Positions 42,972 to 52,514 of a DNA stretch of 64,000 nt are shown here, in pieces. Origin of the DNA: Kribbella sindirgiensis (lineage in GTDB: Bacteria > Actinomycetota > Actinomycetes > Propionibacteriales > Kribbellaceae). A program made the position numbers and the translations under genes. Each line of letters begins with the position of its first letter. The first letter of the stretch is position 1. The stretch spans positions 496,001 through 560,000 of the forward strand of contig NZ_SJKA01000007.1 in assembly GCF_004331435.1 (NCBI RefSeq). The letters are read 5' to 3'. The notes under the pieces are model-generated. The model saw only the letters and a list, made by a program, of their open reading frames with translations. It was not told the origin of the DNA and searched no databases.

Positions 42972-43903
42972 CTGTCCTCACCCCGTCCGCGGAAGATCCG
43001 CCAGTTGATGGCCGTGAACAACAGCACGAGCGCGAAGATGCTCAGCGCGATCGCCGCGGCGTACCCGTAGTCGTTGTCCAGGAACGCGGCCCGGTAGAAG
43101 AACAGCACGACCGTCATCCCGCTCTGCCCGGTGCCGCCGCTGTTGCCGACCATCACCTGCGGCTCGGTGAACGTCTGCAGTCCGCCGATCGTCGACATGA
43201 CGACGGTGAACAGTACGACGGGACGCAGCTGCGGCAACGTGATCGAGAAGAAGGTCCGGACCGCTCCCGCCCCGTCCACCTTGGCGGCCTCGTACTGGTC
43301 CTTCGGGATCGCCTGCAGGCCGGCCAGGTAGATCAGCGTGTTGTACCCGACCCACTGCCACACGATCATCGTCGAGATCGCGATCTTGATCCCCCACGGC
43401 TGCCCGAGCCAGTCCTGCTGCGGGATGCCGAGCGATCGCAGCGCGGCGTTCACCAGCCCGAAGTTCGTGCTGAAGATCGAGCTGAAGAAGATCGCCATCG
43501 CGACCAGCGACGTGACGTTCGGGATGAAGTACGCGATCCGGTAGACGTTGGTGAACCGGACCGCCGACTGCAGCATCACCGCCAGCAGCAGCGCGAGCAC
43601 CAGGGTCGGGATCGTCGACATCAGGAACAGGACGACGGTGTTCTCCAGCGACTGCCAGAACGTCGGGTCCTTGACCAGGAACGCGAAGTTGTCCAGGCCG
43701 GTGAACCTGCGGGCGCTCAGACCGTCCCAGCGCTGGAACGCCAGCACGATCGTGGACAGCATCGGGTACAGCCCGAACACCGCGAACAGGACGTAGAACG
43801 GCGACAGCGCCAGGTAGAACCGCCAGTACGACCAGACCCGCCGCCGCTGACCGGTCGATGCTCCGGTCAGCGGCGTCGTCCGCATCGCCGTTACCTGGGT
43901 CAC
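42968..43903 (-). CDS. Carbohydrate ABC transporter permease (MalF-type)
   Basis: A 311-residue six-span permease. The stretch FYLALSPFYVLFAVFGLYPM is the first helix; the EAA loop is DQYEAAKVDGAGAVRTFFSI. The GTG at 43903 overlaps the stop of the binding-protein gene by 4 nt and has GGGAG upstream; an ATG at 43885 is a possible shorter start. Forms the translocation pore with the permease at 42144. Confidence 0.9.
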   Translation of the reverse strand: MTQVTAMRTTPLTGASTGQRRRVWSYWRFYLALSPFYVLFAVFGLYPMLSTIVLAFQRWDGLSARRFTGLDNFAFLVKDPTFWQSLENTVVLFLMSTIPTLVLALLLAVMLQSAVRFTNVYRIAYFIPNVTSLVAMAIFFSSIFSTNFGLVNAALRSLGIPQQDWLGQPWGIKIAISTMIVWQWVGYNTLIYLAGLQAIPKDQYEAAKVDGAGAVRTFFSITLPQLRPVVLFTVVMSTIGGLQTFTEPQVMVGNSGGTGQSGMTVVLFFYRAAFLDNDYGYAAAIALSIFALVLLFTAINWRIFRGRGEDR

Positions 43904-45186
43904 TGCACTCCCTGGCGCTTGGCGATCGCCTTCGCCTTCGAGACGGCGGCCGACCAGGCCGCGTCCGAGGTCTTGGCGCCGGTCTGCACGGTCTTCAGCT
44001 CGTCGTGGAACGGCGCGGCCACCGAGTCGTCGAACGGGCTCTGGTACGCGACCGGGATCTCCTTCGCGGCCGGGCCGAAGACGTCGATCGGGACCTGGCC
44101 GCCGAAGAACGTGTCGGCCGCCTTGAGCTGCGGCTTGTCGTACGACGCCGGCGTCGACGGGAAGATCTGCGCGTCGGCGAACGCCTTGGCCTCGTTGTCG
44201 GGGCTGAGCATGTACTTGATCACGTCGAACGCCTTCTGCGGATCGGCCGCGTTCTTGGTGATCGCGAGGAACGAGCCGCCGAAGTTCGCCGCACCGCCCG
44301 GGGTCGGCGCGAGCCGCCACTTGCCGGCGGTCTTCTTCACCGCGGACTTGATGTCCAGTGCGACCCAGGCGGCGCCGATGTGCGCGGGCACCGTGCCCTG
44401 GTCGAGTCCGGCGTTCCAGTCCGGGGAGCCGCTCGGCGTCTTGCCGTCGATCTTCATCGTCATCGCCTTGACCGAGGTGTCCCAGGCCTTGCGGATGTGG
44501 TCCTGGTCGCCGATGAACTTGTTGTCCTTGGAGATGTACCGCTCGGTGCCCTGGCCGACGACCATGTCGTAGAGGTCGGTGGCGTCCCAGACCAGCAGCG
44601 CCTTCGGGTTCTTCGCCTTCAGCTGGACACCGGCGGCGAAGAAGTCGTCCCAGGTCTTCAGCTGCTCGGCCACCTTCGCGGGGTCGCTCGGCAGCCCGGC
44701 CGCGGCGAAGACGTCCTCGCGGTAGAACAGCGCGGTGGGGCCGACGTCGATCGGCAGGCCGATGACCTTGCCGTCCAGCGTGGTGGCCTGGTTGACCTTC
44801 CACTCCAGGTAGTCGCCGAGGATCGAGTCCGCGCCGACCGTCTTCAGGTCCACGAACCGTTCGGCCTGGGGCAGCAGCGAGGCGATGTCCTCGCCCTTCA
44901 GGCCGGTGATGTCCGGGATCGACGTACCGCCGTTGAATGTGGTGATCAGCTTCTGCTTGAAGTCGCCGCCGATCTCGGAGTACTTGATCTTCGGGTCCGG
45001 GAAATGCGCGATCGTGTCGTCGAGCACCGACTTGCCGAGACCGCCGGGCCAGCACCACATGGTGAGTTCGGTGGCGACGTTCTTCTTGGTGGACGTGCCG
45101 CTGTCCATGCCTGACGAGCAGCCGACCAGCGACCCGCCCGCTACGGCTGCGAAGCCCCCGAGCAATGTCCGACGTGAGAGCTCCAT
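43900..45186 (-). CDS. Sugar-binding lipoprotein of ABC importer
   Basis: A 428-residue extracellular solute-binding protein, family 1. The N terminus ELSRRTLLGGFAAVAGGSLV has a twin-arginine motif and then lipobox LVGC, so it may be Tat-exported and lipidated. Typical segments: TELTMWCWPGGLGKSVLDD, FNGGTSIPDITGLKGEDIAS and GAANFGGSFLAITKNAADPQ. It captures an oligosaccharide for the two permeases downstream. The GH4 enzyme across the divergent region hints at a beta- or alpha-glucoside-type substrate. Confidence 0.92.
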   Translation of the reverse strand: MELSRRTLLGGFAAVAGGSLVGCSSGMDSGTSTKKNVATELTMWCWPGGLGKSVLDDTIAHFPDPKIKYSEIGGDFKQKLITTFNGGTSIPDITGLKGEDIASLLPQAERFVDLKTVGADSILGDYLEWKVNQATTLDGKVIGLPIDVGPTALFYREDVFAAAGLPSDPAKVAEQLKTWDDFFAAGVQLKAKNPKALLVWDATDLYDMVVGQGTERYISKDNKFIGDQDHIRKAWDTSVKAMTMKIDGKTPSGSPDWNAGLDQGTVPAHIGAAWVALDIKSAVKKTAGKWRLAPTPGGAANFGGSFLAITKNAADPQKAFDVIKYMLSPDNEAKAFADAQIFPSTPASYDKPQLKAADTFFGGQVPIDVFGPAAKEIPVAYQSPFDDSVAAPFHDELKTVQTGAKTSDAAWSAAVSKAKAIAKRQGVQ

Positions 45187-45190
45187 GGTT

Positions 45191-46162
45191 CTACCTTCCT
45201 GAGTGTGCCCATGAGTGCGCGCTGATCAGCGCCTGGAGGTGGTGGTCTTCGGGATGCCCCGTGTCGAGCAGGGCCTGCCAGGCCACGAGGTCGGCCCAGC
45301 GCGGTGCGGCGTCCGCACCGCCCAGCCGGGTGACGGAGAGCGCTGCGGCGAGTGCTGCGAACCGCACCCGCTGCGCCAGCGGCAGCTCCCAGAGCGTGGC
45401 GGCGATGAAACCGGCGGCGAACACATCACCCGCCCCGGTGGTGTCCGCCGCCGGAACCGCATACGCGGGTACGACGACCTGCTCGCCAGTACTCGCGTCG
45501 AGTGCCGTGGCGCCCGCTGCGCCGTTGGACACGACCACCAGCGGCACCTGCTCCGCCAACCGGCGCATGGCCTGCTCTGGTGAGTCCGTCCGCGTGTAGT
45601 GCATGGCTTCGTCCGCGTTCGGCAGGAACACGTCGCAGTGCTGGAGCTGGTCGAGCACTGCCGGGTCCCACTGCTCGGTCGGGTCCCAGCCGACGTCTGC
45701 GAACACCACGCTGCCGGCCGCCTTCGCCCTCGCCAGCCACTCGTTCGGCCAGGATCCGATGTGGGCGGCGACGGCTCGAGCAGCCGGCGGCGTGGTGATC
45801 AGCTCGTCGGCCGACAGCAGGGGAGAGGTGCCCCGGGTGACCAGTGCCCTGTCGTTGTCGTAGGCAAGGGCCACCGTGAGAGGGGTCTGCCAGCCGGCGA
45901 GTCTTCGGGAGAGTGTCAGATCGATGCCTTCGGCGGTCAGGTACGTCCAGACCCGGTCGCCGTCCGCGTCTGCCCCGAAGGCTGCGGCCATGCCGGTCCG
46001 CAGCCCGAGCCGGGCGAGTGCGACCGCGAAGTTCGCGATGCCGCCCGGGCTCTCGTGGGACTCGGTGGCCCAGACCTCGGTGCCGGGGCGGGGCGCAGTG
46101 GGCAGGCCGAGCACCAGGTCCTGGAAGACCAGACCGGACACGACCACGTCCAGTTCATGCAT
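45191..46162 (-). CDS. PfkB-family carbohydrate kinase
   Basis: A 323-residue ribokinase-fold sugar kinase. Substrate-side signature SPGGIANFAVALARLG near residue 38; ATP/catalytic signature AADTTGAGDVFAAGF near 241 with catalytic Asp in GAGD. It would phosphorylate a hydroxymethyl of a sugar or nucleoside. The ATG at 46162 is chosen; a frame start at 46192 adds ten residues. It is first in the kinase-binding protein-permease operon (4 nt before the binding-protein gene). It may supply the phosphorylated substrate for the divergent GH4. Confidence 0.88.
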   Translation of the reverse strand: MHELDVVVSGLVFQDLVLGLPTAPRPGTEVWATESHESPGGIANFAVALARLGLRTGMAAAFGADADGDRVWTYLTAEGIDLTLSRRLAGWQTPLTVALAYDNDRALVTRGTSPLLSADELITTPPAARAVAAHIGSWPNEWLARAKAAGSVVFADVGWDPTEQWDPAVLDQLQHCDVFLPNADEAMHYTRTDSPEQAMRRLAEQVPLVVVSNGAAGATALDASTGEQVVVPAYAVPAADTTGAGDVFAAGFIAATLWELPLAQRVRFAALAAALSVTRLGGADAAPRWADLVAWQALLDTGHPEDHHLQALISAHSWAHSGR

Positions 46163-46240
46163 GCTGCGCCACACTCCTGCAGTCTCGATCAAACTCGTTC
46201 ACGAATTTAAGAGCGGGTGCGCAGGATCCGCAATACCTGA

Positions 46241-46279
46241 TCACTAATTTGACTGAAAGTGACGGAGTTTGCGTGATAC
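46241..46279 (+). promoter_or_regulatory. Promoter/operator between the divergent sugar operons
   Basis: TTGACT (46249-46254) and TGATAC (46274-46279) are a -35/-10 candidate with a 19-nt spacer. TCACT/AGTGA (46241-46245, 46258-46262) form a small dyad over the -35 region, a possible DeoR site. The start at 46289 is about 10 nt beyond, so the transcript may be leaderless. Confidence 0.35.
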
Positions 46280-46288
46280 GGTCTGCCT

Positions 46289-47041
46289 GTGTTGCCGAAG
46301 CAGCGTCAAGATCAGATCGTCCGCGCGCTCCGGGCCGACGGGGCCGGGGGCGTCAAGGTGCTGGCCAGGAAGCTCGGTGTCAGCGAGGCCACCATCCGGC
46401 GCGACCTCGAGCAGCTGCACGCCGAGGGTCGCCTGACCCGGGTGTACGGCGGTGCGCTCGCGGTCGACGGCGGTGACGAGCCGTTCGCCGACGTCAACGC
46501 CGTCCACGCCGAGGAGAAGGACCGCATCGCGCGTCGTGCGGCCGAGCTGGTCACCGACGGCGAGTCCGTGCTGCTGGACATCGGTACGACGGCGCTCCGG
46601 GTCGCACAGCACCTGCACGGGCGGTCGTTGACCGTGGTGACCAGCAACCTCGCCGTACTGGAGGAGCTGCAGTACGACGAGCAGATCGAGCTGATCGTGC
46701 TGGGTGGGTTCGTGCGGCGCAGTTACCGGTCGCTGGTCGGCTACCTGACCGAGGAGAGCCTGCGGCAGATCCACGTCGACTGGCTGTTCCTGGGGACCAG
46801 CGGGGTCCGTCCGGACGGCCGCGTCATGGACAGCACGATGATCGAGGTGCCGGTCAAGCGGGCGATGATCAACGCCGCCGAGCGGGTGGTTCTCCTCGCC
46901 GACCGGACCAAGTTCCCGGGGCACGGTGTCGCCCGGGTGTGCGAGCCGGGAGAGCTCTCCATGGTCGTCACCGAGCCCGACTCCGACCCGGCAACCCGTG
47001 CCCAACTGACCGAAGCAGGAGTAGAGGTGGTTCTCGCGTGA
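46289..47041 (+). CDS. DeoR-family transcriptional regulator
   Basis: A 250-residue regulator. The N-terminal winged helix reads LARKLGVSEATIRRDLEQLH followed by EGRLTRVYGGAL, the DeoR signature. The C-terminal DeoRC sugar-phosphate sensor includes LLDIGTTALRVAQHL and WLFLGTSGVRPDGRVMDSTM. It overlaps the GH4 gene (GTGA) and is divergent from the kinase/importer operon, so it most likely controls both, relieved by a phosphorylated sugar. GTG start at 46289. Confidence 0.92.
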   Translation: MLPKQRQDQIVRALRADGAGGVKVLARKLGVSEATIRRDLEQLHAEGRLTRVYGGALAVDGGDEPFADVNAVHAEEKDRIARRAAELVTDGESVLLDIGTTALRVAQHLHGRSLTVVTSNLAVLEELQYDEQIELIVLGGFVRRSYRSLVGYLTEESLRQIHVDWLFLGTSGVRPDGRVMDSTMIEVPVKRAMINAAERVVLLADRTKFPGHGVARVCEPGELSMVVTEPDSDPATRAQLTEAGVEVVLA

Positions 47042-48384
47042 AGCTGACGATCCTGGGCGGGGGCGGCTTCCGGGTACCGCTCGTCTACCACGCCCTACTG
47101 GGCGACCGAGGCCCCGGCCGCATCACCTCGGTGGTCCTCTACGACACCGACCGCTCTCGGCTCTCAGCAATCGCGGCAGTCCTCCAACAGCAGGCTTCCG
47201 GCGCTCCTCTCGACCCACCTGTCGTCACTGCGACTACGGACCTCGACGAGGCTTTGCGGGGTGCCGACTTCGTCTTCTCGGCCATCCGGGTCGGCGGGCT
47301 CGAGGGGCGCACCGTGGACGAGCGCGTCGCGCTGGACCTCGGCGTACTCGGTCAGGAGACGGTCGGCGCCGGTGGCATCGCCTACGGGCTGCGGACGCTG
47401 CCGGTCGCCGTACAGATCGCTCAGCGGATCGCGGCGGTCGCTCCGGAAGCGTGGACCATCAACTTCACCAACCCGGCCGGCATGGTGACCGAGGCGATGA
47501 TTCCGTACCTCGGCGACCGCGTGATCGGCATCTGCGACTCCCCGTCCGGTCTGGGACGCCGGGCGGCGCTGGCACTCGGAGTGGACCCGTCCAGCGCGTT
47601 CTACGACTACGCCGGCTTGAACCACCTCGGCTGGTTGCGGGGGCTGCGGTCCGGCGGCGTGGACCGGTTGCCGGACCTGCTGCAGTCGGCTGACGCGCTG
47701 GCCTCGTTCGAGGAGGGCCGGTTGTTCGGTGTGGACTGGCTGCGGTCGCTGGGCTCGATTCCGAACGAGTACCTGCACTACTACTACTTCGCGCGCGAGA
47801 CGCTGGTCGCCGTACAGGGGGTGCAGCAGACGCGTGGCACGTTCCTGCTGGAGCAGCAGTCCGCGTTCTACGCCGAGACAGGGCAGCACCCCGAGCAGGC
47901 GCTCGAGCTGTGGCAGAAGACCCGGGCCGAGCGCGAGTCGACGTACATGGTGGAGAGCCGTGAGGTCGCGGACGCGGGAGAGCGGGACGAGCGCGACATG
48001 GCCGCCGGCGGGTACGAGCAGGTCGCGCTGTCGCTGATGCGGGCGATCGCACACAACGAGCGGGCCTCGTTGATCCTCAACGTCCGCAACCGCGGCGTAC
48101 TGCGCCACCTCGACGACGACGCCGTGGTGGAGATCCCGTGCACCGTGGACGCCAACGGGGCGCTCCCGGTGACCGTGTCCCAGCTCACGGACCACCAGGC
48201 CGGCCTGATCTGCTCAGTGAAGGCCGTCGAGCGCTCCACCATCGAAGCCGCCACTGCGGCCTCCCGCTCGGCCGCGCTGAAGGCGTTCGCCAACCATCCG
48301 CTCGTCGACTCGGTGACCGTGGCCCGGAACCTGCTGGACACCTACGTGGATCAGTTCCCGAACCTCGCCTACCTGCGCCCGTGA
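47038..48384 (+). CDS. GH4-family glycosidase (6-phospho-beta-glucosidase-like)
   Basis: A 448-residue glycoside hydrolase family 4 enzyme, using NAD+ and Mn2+ in an oxidation-elimination mechanism. NAD site KLTILGGGGFRVPLVYHALL; metal ligands Cys in VIGICDSPSGLGRR and His in GLNHLGWLRGL; NFTNPAGMVTEA is conserved. Closest in pattern to 6-phospho-beta-glucosidases. There is no PTS here, so the 6-phospho substrate would have to come from the PfkB kinase, or the enzyme acts on an unphosphorylated sugar. It starts at GTG 47038 overlapping the regulator stop. Confidence 0.88.
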   Translation: MKLTILGGGGFRVPLVYHALLGDRGPGRITSVVLYDTDRSRLSAIAAVLQQQASGAPLDPPVVTATTDLDEALRGADFVFSAIRVGGLEGRTVDERVALDLGVLGQETVGAGGIAYGLRTLPVAVQIAQRIAAVAPEAWTINFTNPAGMVTEAMIPYLGDRVIGICDSPSGLGRRAALALGVDPSSAFYDYAGLNHLGWLRGLRSGGVDRLPDLLQSADALASFEEGRLFGVDWLRSLGSIPNEYLHYYYFARETLVAVQGVQQTRGTFLLEQQSAFYAETGQHPEQALELWQKTRAERESTYMVESREVADAGERDERDMAAGGYEQVALSLMRAIAHNERASLILNVRNRGVLRHLDDDAVVEIPCTVDANGALPVTVSQLTDHQAGLICSVKAVERSTIEAATAASRSAALKAFANHPLVDSVTVARNLLDTYVDQFPNLAYLRP

Positions 48385-48555
48385 CGCCGATTGGTCCGAG
48401 CGGTGCCGAATCTGGCACAATGGCCTGCTGAGTCCGTCCTGGTTCGTGCAGCCCTCTAACTCCACCGCCCGGCCGGCCCATCGAGTCACACTCCGTTGTC
48501 CCCACGACGCTGTGCTGCTCACCCAGTCTGTAATTCCAAGGGAGACCACCCGAAA

Positions 48556-49059
48556 GTGGCAGTCAAGATCCGTTTGAAGCGCATCGGCAAGAAGCGCACC
48601 CCGCACTACCGCATCGTCGTCATGGACGCCCGCACCAAGCGGGACGGCCGGGCGATCGAGGAGATCGGGATCTACAACCCGAAGACCGAGCCGTCGTTCA
48701 TCCGCGTCGAGTCGGAGCGGGCGCAGTACTGGCTGGGCGTCGGCGCGCAGCCGAGCGAGGCCGTCGAGGCGATCTTCAAGGCCTCCGGCGACTGGCAGAA
48801 GTTCAAGGGCCTGGACGCCCCGGCGCCGCTGCGGGTGGCCGAGCCGAAGCGGGACAAGCAGGAGATCTTCAACGAGGCGCTGGCCGAGGCCCACGGCTCG
48901 CTGAAGACCGAGGCCGTCACCGCCAAGAAGACGGCCAAGAAGGCTGAGAAGAAGGACGACGCCGCCGAGGCTCCCAAGGCTGACGAGGCGAAGGCCGACG
49001 AGGTCAAGGCGGACGAGCCGAAGGCCGAAGAGGCCAAGGCCGAGACCACCGAGGCCTGA
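48556..49059 (+). CDS. rpsP: 30S ribosomal protein S16
   Basis: A 167-residue S16. The core (1-90) begins [20 protein letters not shown] and contains [16 protein letters not shown] and [15 protein letters not shown] long Lys/Ala/Glu tail (about 115-167, [20 protein letters not shown]) roughly doubles the usual length. GTG at 48556 is confirmed by the conserved N terminus and GGGAGACC upstream. A leader of up to 170 nt separates it from the GH4 gene. First of the rpsP-khpA-rimM-trmD-rplS run. Confidence 0.96.
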   Translation: MAVKIRLKRIGKKRTPHYRIVVMDARTKRDGRAIEEIGIYNPKTEPSFIRVESERAQYWLGVGAQPSEAVEAIFKASGDWQKFKGLDAPAPLRVAEPKRDKQEIFNEALAEAHGSLKTEAVTAKKTAKKAEKKDDAAEAPKADEAKADEVKADEPKAEEAKAETTEA

Positions 49060-49061
49060 CG

Positions 49062-49316
49062 ATGATGGAGACCGAGGCGCTCGAGCACCTGGTCCGAGGC
49101 ATCGTGGACAACCCCGACGACGTCAGCGTCCGGGCCCGGAACCTGCGGCGTGGCCGCACCCTCGAGGTGCACGTCCACCCCGACGACATCGGCAAGGTGA
49201 TCGGCCGCAACGGCCGCACCGCCACCGCGATCCGCACCGTCGTCGGCGCCCTCAGTTCCGAGTCCTCGCTGCGCATCGACTTCGTCGACGAGTTCAACCG
49301 GCGCCCGCGCCGCTGA
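49062..49316 (+). CDS. khpA: KH-domain RNA-binding protein KhpA
   Basis: An 84-residue single KH-domain protein. The RNA-binding loop is IGKVIGRNGRTATAIRTVVG. It is the usual neighbour of rpsP and acts with KhpB in RNA binding and cell-division/growth control in Gram-positives. ATG at 49062 (or 49065) lies 2 nt after the rpsP stop. Confidence 0.93.
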   Translation: MMETEALEHLVRGIVDNPDDVSVRARNLRRGRTLEVHVHPDDIGKVIGRNGRTATAIRTVVGALSSESSLRIDFVDEFNRRPRR

Positions 49317-49330
49317 GCTCAGCAGTCCTC

Positions 49331-49370
49331 TCGAAGGGCCGCACCCGGACTCTGGGGTGCGGCCCTTCGA
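49331..49370 (+). terminator. 16-bp perfect hairpin after khpA
   Basis: TCGAAGGGCCGCACCC (49331-49346) pairs exactly with 49355-49370 around GGACTCTG. There is no T-tract; it is followed at once by a second long hairpin. Confidence 0.75.
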
Positions 49371-49375
49371 CTTAA

Positions 49376-49431
49376 GAGGGCACGCGGACGGGTGGTGCCT
49401 GCTGCGCGGCGTCACCCGTCCGCGTGCCCTC
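49376..49431 (+). terminator. 19-bp perfect hairpin before rimM (family element 3)
   Basis: GAGGGCACGCGGACGGGTG (49376-49394) pairs exactly with 49413-49431. The 18-nt loop contains GCCTGCTGCGCGG, matching the loop core at 4171 (one A to G change) at the same distance from the GAGGG base. It ends 15 nt before the rimM start. Confidence 0.75.
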
Positions 49432-49446
49432 AAGTACAAAGGAGTT

Positions 49447-49998
49447 ATGCAGGTGTTGGTGACTGTCGGGCGGATCGGCCGCGCGCACGGGATCAAGGGC
49501 GAGGTCGGCATCGACGTGCGCACCGACGAGCCGGACCGCCGGTTCGCGGACGGAGCGACCGTCGTGACCGATGCCAAGGTGTCCCGGACCCTGACCATCG
49601 CCTCGAGCCGCTGGCACAGCGGGAAGCTGCTGGTGAAGTTCGCCGAGGTGCCGGACCGGACCGCGGCGGAGCAGCTGCGCAACCTGTTCGTGCAGTGCGA
49701 GGTGGCCGAGGACGAGCGTCCGGAGGACCCGGAGGAGTTCTACGACCGCGACCTGATCGGTCTCGCGGTCCGCACCACCGAGGGCGCCGAGGTCGGCGAG
49801 GTGACCGACGTCGTGCACCTGCCGTCGCAGGACCTCCTGGAGATCCGGCGTACCGCGGGCAACCTCGTGCTGGTCCCGATGGTCGAGGAGCTGGTCCCGG
49901 AGATCGACATCGACAAGCGGTACGTCGTCGTGGCGGACCGCCCCGGCCTGCTCGACCCCGAGGGCGCAGAGGTGGTCCAGACCGAGCCGGGGGACTGA
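49447..49998 (+). CDS. rimM: Ribosome maturation factor RimM
   Basis: A 183-residue two-domain protein. N-terminal RimM domain: [21 protein letters not shown]-terminal PRC-barrel: [20 protein letters not shown] and [19 protein letters not shown]. It assists 30S head assembly by binding S19. The ATG at 49447 follows AAAGGAGTT. The two hairpins upstream may separate its expression from rpsP-khpA. Confidence 0.94.
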   Translation: MQVLVTVGRIGRAHGIKGEVGIDVRTDEPDRRFADGATVVTDAKVSRTLTIASSRWHSGKLLVKFAEVPDRTAAEQLRNLFVQCEVAEDERPEDPEEFYDRDLIGLAVRTTEGAEVGEVTDVVHLPSQDLLEIRRTAGNLVLVPMVEELVPEIDIDKRYVVVADRPGLLDPEGAEVVQTEPGD

Positions 49999-49999
49999 C

Positions 50000-51199
50000 A
50001 TGCGGCTGGACGTCGTCACGATCTTCCCGGAGTACCTGGCTGCCCTCGACGTCTCCCTGGTCGGGAAGGCGGCCAAGAGCGGGCTGCTGGACATCCACCT
50101 GCACGACCTGCGCGAGTGGACCCACGACCGCCACCGGACCGTCGACGACACCCCGTACGGCGGGGGAGCGGGCATGGTGATGAAGCCGGAGCCCTGGGGG
50201 CAGGCGCTCGACGCGGTCGCCCCCGTGGACGGTCCCACTCAGCCGCGGCTGATCGTTCCTTCGCCTGCCGGCCGCCCTTTCACCCAGGCGCTGGCGTACG
50301 AGCTGGCCGCGGAGCCGTGGCTGGCGTTCGCGTGCGGCCGGTACGAAGGCATCGACGCGCGTGTGGCGTCGTACGCCGGTGAGCGGATGCGCGTCGACGA
50401 GGTGTCCATCGGCGACTACGTGCTGAACGGCGGTGAGGTCGCCGTACTCGTGATGGTCGAGGCGGTGGCTCGCCTGCTGCCCGGGGTGATCGGTAACCCG
50501 GAGTCGCTCGCGGAGGAGTCCCACTCGGGCGACGGCCTGCTCGAGTACCCGGTCTACACGAAGCCGCCGAGCTGGCGCGGGTACGACGTACCTGAGGTCC
50601 TGCTGTCCGGAAACCACGCCCTGATCGCCGACTGGCGCCACGACGAGTCGGTACGGCGTACCGCGGAACGCCGGCCGGACCTCCTGGCCGCGTGGGGCGA
50701 TGTGGTCGCTCAGAAGGACGACGCCACCTCTGGGGTCCGCCTGCTGCCCGCAACGGCTGCTGACGCGGGAGAGATCCACGTACTGCAACTGGCGGCCTTC
50801 CTGTCCGAGGCGCAGTTCTACGACGAGTACTCGATCCCGCCGCTGATGGACGACCCGGCCGCGACTGCCGCCCGCCTGCAGCGGGGGATCGTCTTGAAGG
50901 CCGTCGCCGGCACCCGCATCGTCGGATCGGTCCAGCTCGTCGTCGACGACGCGGTAGGACTGATCGAACGCCTGATCGTGGCCCCGGACTGGCAGGGCCG
51001 CGGGCTCGGTACCCGCCTGCTCCGTGCCGCGGAGCAGATCGCCCCCGCCGAGGTCACGTCGTACGCGCTGACCACGGGCGGTCGGAGCGAGCGCAACCTC
51101 GCGCTGTACCGGAAAGCGGGCTACCGGGAGCTCAGCCGGGAGGCCCAGACGCCGAAGGTCGACCTGGTCCTGCTCGGCAAACGCAGACGCCGCAAGTGA
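50000..51199 (+). CDS. trmD: tRNA (guanine37-N1)-methyltransferase TrmD fused to a GNAT acetyltransferase domain
   Basis: A 399-residue fusion. Residues 1-235 are a complete SPOUT-class TrmD, methylating G37 of t[52 protein letters not shown] and the knot [19 protein letters not shown]. Residues about 245-399 form a GNAT domain with the acetyl-CoA loop [16 protein letters not shown] and a late [18 protein letters not shown]. Typical TrmD ends near 230-280. No stop or frameshift separates the halves. It starts 1 nt after the rimM stop. Confidence 0.93.
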   Translation: MRLDVVTIFPEYLAALDVSLVGKAAKSGLLDIHLHDLREWTHDRHRTVDDTPYGGGAGMVMKPEPWGQALDAVAPVDGPTQPRLIVPSPAGRPFTQALAYELAAEPWLAFACGRYEGIDARVASYAGERMRVDEVSIGDYVLNGGEVAVLVMVEAVARLLPGVIGNPESLAEESHSGDGLLEYPVYTKPPSWRGYDVPEVLLSGNHALIADWRHDESVRRTAERRPDLLAAWGDVVAQKDDATSGVRLLPATAADAGEIHVLQLAAFLSEAQFYDEYSIPPLMDDPAATAARLQRGIVLKAVAGTRIVGSVQLVVDDAVGLIERLIVAPDWQGRGLGTRLLRAAEQIAPAEVTSYALTTGGRSERNLALYRKAGYRELSREAQTPKVDLVLLGKRRRRK

Positions 51200-51380
51200 T
51201 CACCCTGCGCGGTCGACGGCACCGGATTTCGTCACCGTGCAGGGCGTGTGGCAAGATTGTCTGTTGCTGCCCTTCGGTGCTCCTGCCACAGGGGGTGACC
51301 ACCGACCGGCAGCCTTTTGATGACTCTCACCATCGACATTTCGTGGGTGACCTGTGGCACGCGCGAGGAAGAGACACCTG

Positions 51381-51740
<360 letters not shown>

Positions 51741-51764
51741 CGCCCGTAACGACGACGGTCACCT

Positions 51765-52514
51765 ATGGCGCCGAGCACTGCGACTCGCGCTCGCCCTCGA
51801 CCGGTATCCACGAGGGCACGTCGCAGCAAGGGACGTCACCGCAGGCTGAAGCAGCGGAATCCGCTGCTCAGCCTGCTCGTCGAGATGAGCACCGTCACGG
51901 TGCTCGCGCTCGTCATCACGGTGGTCCTGCGGCTGTTCGTCGCTGAGGCGTTCTACGTCCCGTCGGAGTCGATGTACGACACCCTGACGAAGGACGACCG
52001 GATCCTCGCCGAGAAGATCAGCTACCTGCACCGCGACGTCGACCGCGGTGACATCATCGTCTTCAAGGACCCGGACAACTGGCTGAACGAGGAAGAGGTC
52101 AAGCCGGGTACGGTGCGCCGGATCGGTGAGTTCGTCGGCATCCTGCCGCGCAGCGGCGAGGGTCACCTGGTGAAGCGGGTGATCGGCATCGGCGGCGACC
52201 GGGTGGTCTGCTGCAACAAGCAGGGCCAGATCACCGTCAACGGCATCCCGCTGGACGAGCGGGAGTATCTCCTGAAGGACGCCAAGCCGTCCGAGCTGCC
52301 GTTCAACGTGCTGGTTCCGGCGGGTCACCTGTGGGTGATGGGCGACAACCGGGCCGAATCGGCCGACTCCCGCGCCCATATGGGCGGCCCCGGCGGCGGA
52401 TTCGTCCCGGTCGAGAACGTGGTTGGCCGGGCCTGTTGCGTAATCTGGCCGTCTGACCGGATGACGATGCTGCGTCCTCCGGAAACCTTCAAGAAGCCGG
52501 GGCTGAAGAAGTGA
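51765..52514 (+). CDS. lepB: Signal peptidase I (first copy)
   Basis: A 249-residue type I signal peptidase. A basic N terminus (about 1-33) leads to one membrane helix (about 34-58). Catalytic Ser lies in FYVPSESMYDTL and Lys in HLVKRVIGIGGDRV; box E is LWVMGDNRAESADSR. It removes signal peptides from exported proteins. It lies 24 nt after rplS and overlaps the second lepB by 4 nt. Confidence 0.94.
   Translation: MAPSTATRARPRPVSTRARRSKGRHRRLKQRNPLLSLLVEMSTVTVLALVITVVLRLFVAEAFYVPSESMYDTLTKDDRILAEKISYLHRDVDRGDIIVFKDPDNWLNEEEVKPGTVRRIGEFVGILPRSGEGHLVKRVIGIGGDRVVCCNKQGQITVNGIPLDEREYLLKDAKPSELPFNVLVPAGHLWVMGDNRAESADSRAHMGGPGGGFVPVENVVGRACCVIWPSDRMTMLRPPETFKKPGLKK

Noticed and set aside
42968-45058. 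A frame of nearly 700 codons running through both a permease and the binding-protein gene
   Set aside because: Only the 3' third encodes the permease; the upstream part reads the binding-protein gene out of frame.
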